DNA from: Scytalidium lignicola
Taxonomy: Eukaryota; Ascomycota; Leotiomycetes
NCBI GenBank assembly: GCA_002812745.2
Contig: NCSJ02000588.1
Span: 1-15,102, forward strand
Direction of reading: 5' to 3'
DNA: 15,102 bases
Under the pieces are notes generated by a model. It did not search any database. It saw only the letters and a program-made list of their open reading frames with translations, and was not told the origin of the DNA. Of this stretch, positions 9,650 to 15,102 are shown one piece after another (position 1 is the stretch's first letter; each line of letters opens with the position of its first letter). The position numbers and the translations under genes are program-made.

Positions 9650-10895
9650 TGTTTAAGTTTTAAGTCTTTTTTTTAAATGTTATTTATTACCTTTCTTCTT
9701 TGTTGTTTTCCATTAGCTTAATTGTATTAAGTTAAGTTATAATGTAAATTATATTATTTAGTTTAGCTAGTTTTATTACTTTGNTTTTTATATACTTCTT
9801 TTACTTGATCTTAATACTCCTTTATTGTTGAACAACTTCAATTAAACATTATATATTCTTTGTTATAATTATAATACTTGAGTATAATTTCTCTTAAGTT
9901 TGTTAAACATTCTTCTTCTCCTTTTTTTATATATTACTCTTGTACAACAAGTATATTACTTCTTTGCCTTATAGTATTATGTATAATATTCTTAAGCTTA
10001 ACATTTAAAACATTACTTTAGTTATAACTTATTCTTGAATAACTTATAGTAGAATACTTGACCTTCTTAGTATAAACCTTAGTTTATAAGTCTGTATATG
10101 TCTCTTATAACTATTAGTTTGATATATAAGTAGCCTTTTTGTTATTAGCCTCCTTTATAAGCTTAGTAAGCTTTAACTTAAAGTATTGTTATTTTATTTT
10201 CTTTTTCTAGTACTTCTTTGATTAAGGCTTCATTATATTCAGTTAACAAGTAATCAGATATACCCTTAGTATATACAATAACTTTGCTACTAACAATTTA
10301 TACTTCTTCTTTAAATACCTTTTGAACTTATTGTATATTGAGTAAATACTATTCTTTCTAGTTATCTTTGAAGATTATTATTATATTATTGTTAAGTAAT
10401 TACTTTATTATGTATATACTACCTTGTAAGAATATAACTGTATTAATTATTATTATTATATCTTGTAGGTTATAGTTCTTAAGCTTTGATAGTATACTTG
10501 AAGTGTATACAATAATTTTGTAATCTTTTTTTGCTGATAATCTATAAGTCCTTTACTGTGTATTCTCTATATACTTGTTGTTAAACTGTATTGTTGTTGT
10601 TAAAAAGGCTGTTATCTAGGCTTATGTATACTCTTAAAGTTGAATGACTTTTACAAGTACTTCTTTTAAGTTTTTACAAGTAATTAATATATTATTATCA
10701 TTATTAGATTACTTTGCAATTGTTTTACATTCGAATTTAAGGTGTAAAATTTTTTCTACTAGTTAAAGTACTTTATGCATATTTCTCTCCTTAATTAACT
10801 AGTTGAATTATAATAAATCCTCATGTTTATTACTACTTAACTCTTGTTCTATTACCCTTCTTTAACTGTATTCCTTATCTTTATAACTCTGGCAT
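9650..10895 (-). pseudogene. LINE ORF1 (gag-like) with mutated zinc knuckle
   Basis: This is the upstream ORF of the LINE, which should encode a nucleic-acid-binding chaperone. A possible start is ATG at 10895-10893 (MPEL, then stops interspersed with R.GIQLKKGNRTRVK). The middle has a coding-like stretch (ALIKEVLEKENKIT near 10240-10190). At 10012-9971 a CFKC motif is followed at zinc-knuckle spacing (C-x2-C-x4-H-x4-C) by Tyr in place of the His and the last Cys, and by Glu where Gly is usual; each is a single RIP-type change. A second Cys-rich stretch (YTCCTR) follows. I could not follow a single frame throughout, and the C-terminal end near 9650 is approximate. Confidence 0.6.
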
Positions 10896-11109
10896 TGTTA
10901 GTTCTTCTGTTAATGGTTAAGGCTTATGATATTATCATCATGTCCTACAATCATGTCATACTTATGTCCTACCTATGATATTGTAGTTAAGCATGTTCGA
11001 CATACTAAGTACAACTTTACTATTAATATTGAATTAAGCTTTAATATTAATATAATACTAAAGTTTAATTATTCTAGTTCACAACCTTGATCATCAAATG
11101 ACTTGCTTC
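10896..11109 (-). other. LINE 5' leader / boundary to terminal repeats
   Basis: This stretch lies between the likely ORF1 start and the C-free block. It is slightly richer in C and G than the ORFs and holds the short CATGTCCTAC repeats. It most likely contains the internal promoter of the LINE, as LINEs carry their promoter in the 5' UTR, but I see no defined promoter motif. The last plus-strand C of the window is at 11109. Confidence 0.4.
10939..10975. repeat. Three short CATGTCCTAC-type repeats
   Basis: Near-copies of a 12-13-bp unit start at 10939 (CATGTCCTACAAT), 10952 (CATGTCATACTT) and about 10963 (TATGTCCTACCT), just telomere-side of the LINE ORF1 start. Small tandem repeats in a LINE 5' UTR are often promoter or enhancer units. 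Here the role is inference. Confidence 0.6.
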
Positions 11110-11220
11110 TTATATAATATATATAATAAAAAAGAATAAGAATAAAGAGTNAAAAAATAAAAAAAGGTAAGAATNAAAAGTNAAAAATAAAGAATAAAGA
11201 AAGTAAGTATAAGAATGAAG

Positions 11221-13190
11221 AATAAAGAGTAAAGAAAATAAGAATAAAGAAAGTAAAAGTAAAAAAGAATNAAAAATNAAAGAATAAAGAGTAAAAAGAG
11301 TNAAAAAGAATAAGAGTAAAGAATNAAATAAGAGTATAAGTAAAAGTATAAGTAAGAGTATAAGTAAATAAATAAATAAGTAAATAAGAATATATATAAA
11401 GAGAAGAGTTAATAATNAAAAAGTAAATATAAAAATAAATAAATAAGTAAATAAGTAAGTTTTAATAAGTAAAAAGATAAGAAAGTAATAATAAATAAGA
11501 AAGTAAAAGTTAATAATGTATAAAAAGATAAAGGTTAATAATATATATAAGTATAAAAGTTAATAATAAGTNAAAAAAGTAAAAGTTAATAAAGTATATA
11601 TAAAAAGAGTTAATGTTATAAGTAAAAAAAGAAAAAATATATAATAATATATAATATATATAAAAGTAAAGATTAATAATAAATGNAAAAAGTAAAGNAA
11701 AGTAAAAAGGTAATAATAAGTAAAAAGATAAGAATTAATAATAAGTAAGAAAATAAAAATTAATAATAAATAAAAAAAGTAAAAGTTAATAATAAATGAG
11801 AAAGTAAAGAAAATNAAAAGTTAATAATAAATGAGAAAGTAAAAAAAAGTAAGAATATAAATAAAGAATAAGAATAAGAGTATAAGTAAATAAATAAGTA
11901 AGTAAGTAAGAATATAAGAAAATAAAAGTTAATAAATGTATATAAAAAATTAAATATATAATATATATAAAAATAAGAGTAAATAAATAAAGAAATAAAA
12001 GAGTAAATAAGTAAAGAAGTAAGTAAAAAAGATNAAAAGTTAATAATAAAAAAAGTGAAAATTAATAGTAAATAAAGATAAAGATAAGAATAAGAGTTAA
12101 TAATAAGTAAAAGAGTAAAAGTNAAAAGTTAATAATAAAAAAGTAAAGAATAAAGAATAAAGAATAAAGAGTAAAGAAAATAAGAATNAAAAGTAAAAAT
12201 AAAGAGTAAAGAAAGTAAGAATAAGAATAAGAATAAAGAATAAAGAATAAAAAAGTNAAAAAGAGTNAAAAAGAATAAGAGTAAAGAATAAAGAAAGTAA
12301 AAATAAAAAGAATAATAATAAGTAAAGAGAATAAGAATAAAAGGTAATAATAAATATTAAAAAAAATAAAGGTTAATAATAAGGAAGAAAAGAAGAAAGT
12401 AAAAAAGTAATAATAATTATAATATATAAATAAATAAGAAGAAAAGAGAAAAAGGAAAATAAAGTTATAAGTAAAAAGTAAAAGTNAAAAATAAGAGTAA
12501 ATATAAGTATATATAAGAAAGTAAAAGTTAGTAATATATNAAAAAGGTAAAGGTTAATAATATATATAAGAGTAAAAGTTAATAATAAGTAAAAAGATAA
12601 GAATGAATAAAGTATATATAAAAAAGGTTAATGTTATAAGTAAGAAAGAAAGATATATAATATATATAGTATATATNAAAAGTAAAAGTGAATAATAAAT
12701 AAGAAGATAAGAGTTAATAGTAAATAAGAAAGTAAGAGTTAATAATAAATGAGAAAGTAAGAGTTAATAATAAGTAAAAAGATNAAAGGTTAATATATAA
12801 TAAGAGAATNAAAAGTTAATAATAAATAAGAAAGTAGAAAAAAGTNAAAAGTTGATAATAAATAAGAAAATAAAGAAAGTAAGAGTTAATAATAAATAAA
12901 AAGATAAAAATTAATAATAAGTGNAAAAAGTAAAAAGNAATAAGTAATAAATAAGAAGATNAAAAGTTAATAATAAGTNAAAAAGATAAAAAGTTAATAA
13001 TAAGTAAGAAAGTAAGAGTTAATAATAAATAAAAAAAGTAAAAAGTTAATAATAAGTAAAAAAAGTAAGAGTTAATAAAAGAATAAAATAGTAAAAAAAA
13101 ATAAGTAAATAAGTAAATAAGTAAAAAAAATAAAAGTAAAAGTTAATAATAAGAGTTAATAATAAGTNAAAAAAGTAAAGATAAAGGTNA
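11221..13190 (+). repeat. Higher-order tandem duplication of about 1 kb
   Basis: Two successive ~1-kb copies share landmarks in the same order. AATAAAGAGTAAAGAAAATA starts at 11221 and again at 12163 (offset 942). GAGTNAAAAAGAATAAGAGT starts at 11298 and 12263 (965). AAGGTTAATAATATATATAA starts at 11531 and 12550 (1019). AAAGTATATATAAAAA starts at 11591 and 12609 (1018), and GTTAATGTTATAAGTA starts at 11609 and 12627 (1018). Offsets grow along the copy, so indels have accumulated. A third, partial start of the cycle appears near 13258. This shows block-wise duplication on top of simple-repeat growth. Confidence 0.75.
12690..13180 (+). repeat. Array of ~25-bp TTAATAATAA units
   Basis: This is a dense run of units of the form GTTAATAATAARTAAGAAAG followed by a short purine spacer, at roughly 25-30-bp intervals. 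The invariant part is TTAATAATAA; the spacer varies between AAAGTAAGA, AAAGATNAAA and similar. The same unit is found more loosely at 11.4-12.1 kb, so this is the densest part of that family. Confidence 0.7.
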
Positions 13191-13439
13191 AAAGTTGATA
13201 ATATATAAAAGAAGAATATAAAGAATNAAAAGTAAAAAAGTAAAAAAGTAAATAAAAAAGAGTAAAAATAAAGAAAATAAGAATAAAGNAAAATAAGAGT
13301 AAAAAAGAATAAAAAGTAAAGAATAAAAAGTGAAGAATAAAAAATAAAGAATATAGAGTAAGAAGTGAAAAAAAGTAAAAGTTAATAATAAGTTAATAAT
13401 ATAAAAGTAGATAAAGGTAGATAAATGTTAATAATATAA

Positions 13440-14075
13440 AGGAATAAATAAGGAAGTAAATAAGAAAGTAAATAAGAAAGTAAATAAGTAAGTAAAAGTA
13501 AATAAGAAAGTAAAAAGTAAATAAGAAAGTAAAAAATAAGAATAAGTAAAGAAGTAAGTAAAAGTAAATAAGAATAAGTAAAAGGAATATAAAAGTATAT
13601 TAGAATAAGTAAAAGTAAATAAGTAAATAAATAAAGAAAAGAGTAAAGAAATAAATAAGTAAATAAAGNAAAAAAGTAAGAAAAGAAATAAGAGTAAATA
13701 AGAAAAATGTAAAAATAAATAAAAAGATAAGTAAAAATAAGTAAATAAGTAAGTAAATAAGTAAGTTAATAAGTAAGTAAATAAATAAGTAAGTAAGTGA
13801 ATAAAAAAAAATAAGNAAAGAAAAAAAAATAAGTAAATAAGAATAAAAGGAAGAAAATAAAGAAAAAGAGAAAGAAAAAGAAGTAAAAATAAGNAAAAAA
13901 GAGTAAATGTAAAAGGAAATGAATATAAAGAGAAATAAGAAAGTAAATAAGAAAGTAAATAAGAAAGAAATAAGAAAGAAATAAAGNAAGAAAAAAAAAT
14001 GTAAATAAGTAAATAAGTAAATAAGTAAATAAGTAAATAAGTAAATAAGAAAGTAAATAAGTAAATAAATGAATA
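13440..14075 (+). repeat. Tetranucleotide zone AAGT/AAAT/GAAA
   Basis: Long stretches keep a 4-bp rhythm, such as GTAAATAAGAAAGTAAATAA near 13455-13520 and eight-base GTAAATAA units at about 13999-14060. AAAT and AAGT units are mixed with GAAA. The TTAATAATAA unit disappears here, so this is a distinct zone nearer the telomere. Confidence 0.7.
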
Positions 14076-14339
14076 AATAAATAAAGAAAATATNAAAAAG
14101 ATAAGTNAAAAAAGATATAAGAATAAATAAAAGGATAAATAAGAATAAGTAAGNNNAATNNNAAATAAGAATAAATAAAGGAAATGTAAAAGTAAGTAAG
14201 AATAAATAAATAAGAAAATAAATAAGNAAAAAATAAATAAATNAAATNAAAAGTNAAAAGAAGAAAATATAAAGAAAAATAAAAGTAAAAAAGAAAATAA
14301 AGAAAAAGAAAGAAAAGTAAATGAAAAAAGTNAAAAATG

Positions 14340-14740
14340 AAAAAGTAAATAAAAGAAAGTAAAGAATAATAAGTAAAAGTAAGAAATAATAAGTAAAAAA
14401 GAGTAAAAGATAATAAATAAATAAAAGTAAAGAATAATAAATAAAGAAAAGTAAAAGATAATAAATAAAAAAAAAGGTAGAAGATAATAAGTAAAAGAGA
14501 ATAAGAAGTAATAAGTAAAAGAAAATAAAGAATAATAAGTAAAAGAGAATAAGAAATAATAAGTAAAAGAAAATAAAGAATAATAAGTAAGAAAAGATAA
14601 AGAATAATAAGTAAAAGAGAATAAAGGATAATAAATAAGAAAAGGTAAAGAATAATGAGTAAAAGAGAGTAAAGGATAATAAATAAGAAAAAAGTAAAGA
14701 ATAATGAGTAAAAGAAAGTAAAAGATAATAAATAAATNAA
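14340..14740 (+). repeat. Array of ~25-bp AATAATAAGTAAAAGA units
   Basis: Repeated units of GAATAATAAGTAAAAGAGAA type have a spacing near 25 bp and alternate in places between AAAGAATAATAAG and GGATAATAAATAAG halves, giving a dimeric ~50-bp rhythm (clearest at 14510-14730). Spacer differences are mostly A/G, as between AAAAGAGAATAA and AAAAGAAAATAA. Confidence 0.7.
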
Positions 14741-14780
14741 AAAATAAAGATNAAAAAAGAAAATATAAAGAAAAGTAAAA

Positions 14781-14840
14781 ATATAAGAATAAGAAAGTAA
14801 ATGTAATAAAATATAAGAATAAGAAAGTAAATGTAATAAA
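14781..14840 (+). repeat. Exact 30-bp tandem duplication
   Basis: The 30 bases at 14781-14810 (beginning ATATAAGAATAAGAAAGTAA) are repeated base for base at 14811-14840. In a region where other repeats have diverged, perfect identity points to a very recent slippage or unequal exchange close to the chromosome end. Confidence 0.9.
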
Positions 14841-14945
14841 AAAAGTGAATAAGTAAGTAAATAAGTAAGTAAGTAAATAAATAAATGAATAAGTAAGTAA
14901 GTGAATAAGTAAGTGAATAAGTAAGTGAATAAGTAAGTAAATAAA
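14841..14945 (+). repeat. Tetranucleotide run next to the telomere
   Basis: The 4-bp rhythm of AAGT, AAAT and GAAT is nearly unbroken, including a 12-bp unit GTAAGTGAATAA repeated at about 14897-14932. It is about 80 bp from the telomere tract and is followed by purine-rich DNA with many ambiguous bases. Confidence 0.75.
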
Positions 14946-15020
14946 AAAAAAGTAAATGAAATNAAAAGAGNAAAAAGAAAAGTAAATATNAAAGAGAAAT
15001 NAAATATAAAGNAAAAGTNA

Positions 15021-15102
15021 AGGGTTAGGGTTAGGGTTAGGGTTAGGGTTAGGGTTAGGGTTAGGGTTAGGGTTAGGGTTAGGGTTAGGGTTAGGGTTAG
15101 GG
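15021..15102 (+). repeat. Telomere, (TTAGGG)13
   Basis: A partial AGGG (15021-15024) is followed by 13 perfect TTAGGG units to the last base. The G-rich strand runs 5'->3' outward, as at a natural right-hand chromosome end. The switch from satellite to telomere is sharp, with no degenerate TTAGGG variants. TTAGGG is the common telomere repeat of filamentous ascomycetes, animals and several other groups, so alone it does not identify the organism. Confidence 0.97.

Larger units (their letters stand above)
5904..11109 (-). mobile_element. LINE (probably Tad1-type), RIP-damaged, near full length
   Basis: This is a non-LTR retrotransposon on the minus strand, about 5.2 kb long. Its 5' end faces the telomere and its 3' tail faces the centromere. 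It has a 5' leader (about 10896-11109), ORF1 with a zinc knuckle, ORF2 with an AP-type endonuclease, a reverse transcriptase and a C-terminal domain, and a 3' segment ending in an (AAT)5-type tail at 5919-5904. Frames can be followed through most of it despite many stops, so substitution and not deletion destroyed it. Its plus strand is strongly T- and G-rich compared with the LTR elements on its left. The 5' end directly abuts the C-free terminal repeats, so its exact start is not certain. Confidence 0.8.
11110..15020 (+). repeat. C-free, A-rich subtelomeric satellite block
   Basis: I find no C on the plus strand from 11110 to the telomere. The sequence is A, G and T only, dominated by A, with numerous single ambiguous bases. 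It mixes several unit families: GAATAAAGAGTAAA-like (11.1-11.3, 12.1-12.3 and 13.2-13.4 kb), GTTAATAATAAGTAAAAAG-like of roughly 25 bp (11.5-13.2 kb), AATAATAAGTAAAAGAGA-like (14.34-14.74 kb) and tetranucleotides AAGT/AAAT/GAAT. Without C on this strand the minus strand contains no G, hence no ATG start and no TAG or TGA stop, and the plus strand is saturated with TAA. No protein-coding gene can lie here. It is probably telomere-associated satellite DNA. Confidence 0.9.

Noticed and set aside
11110..15020. CRISPR-like array of spaced repeats
   Set aside because: Units are not separated by unique spacers; both unit and spacer are low-complexity A/G/T sequence beside a eukaryotic telomere.

Overview
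This window is the right-hand end of a chromosome. It closes with 13 perfect TTAGGG units at 15025-15102, running 5'->3' off the end. The organism is most likely a filamentous ascomycete (inference). The support is the TTAGGG telomere and a stack of transposons that keep their reading frames but are full of C->T and G->A changes (Q/W to stop, D to N, G to R/E, H and C to Y), the mark of repeat-induced point mutation (RIP). A Cys-rich 'PCSYCSK' protein of a type I know only from fungi adds to this. Most of the sequence is about 20% G+C. I see no intact host gene, no tRNA or rRNA and no CRISPR.

Layout from left to right. 1-473 is unidentified AT-rich DNA. 474-2490 is the 3' part of a Ty3/gypsy chromovirus on the minus strand: an LTR (474-816), a polypurine tract (817-830), a plus-strand antisense gene remnant (about 941-1414) and the integrase plus chromodomain (2455-1432). 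Near 2460-2490 this is fused, inside integrase, to a Ty1/copia-type element on the same strand. That element has the protease-to-integrase region at 3780-2491, a gag-side region up to about 5430, and a probable LTR at 5458-5889 carrying four copies of a 25-bp repeat.

From about 5904 to 11109 lies a minus-strand LINE retrotransposon, probably of the fungal Tad1 type. ORF1 has a mutated zinc knuckle, and ORF2 has an endonuclease, a reverse transcriptase and a C-terminal domain. The LINE ends in a (TAA)n-type tail. Between the ORF2 end and that tail sits an island of about 190 bp at 46% G+C that escaped the mutation seen on both sides.

The last 4 kb (11110-15102) has no C on the plus strand. 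It is A-rich satellite and microsatellite DNA made of TTAATAATAA-, GAATAAAGAGTAAA- and AAGT/AAAT-type units, with a ~1.02-kb higher-order duplication, and it changes abruptly into the telomere. The C-free strand is the telomere G-strand, so the whole chromosome end is strand-polarised.

Nothing in the window looks able to make a functional protein. The points of most interest are the C-free terminal block, the GC island, the antisense gene inside the gypsy element and the gypsy/copia integrase fusion.
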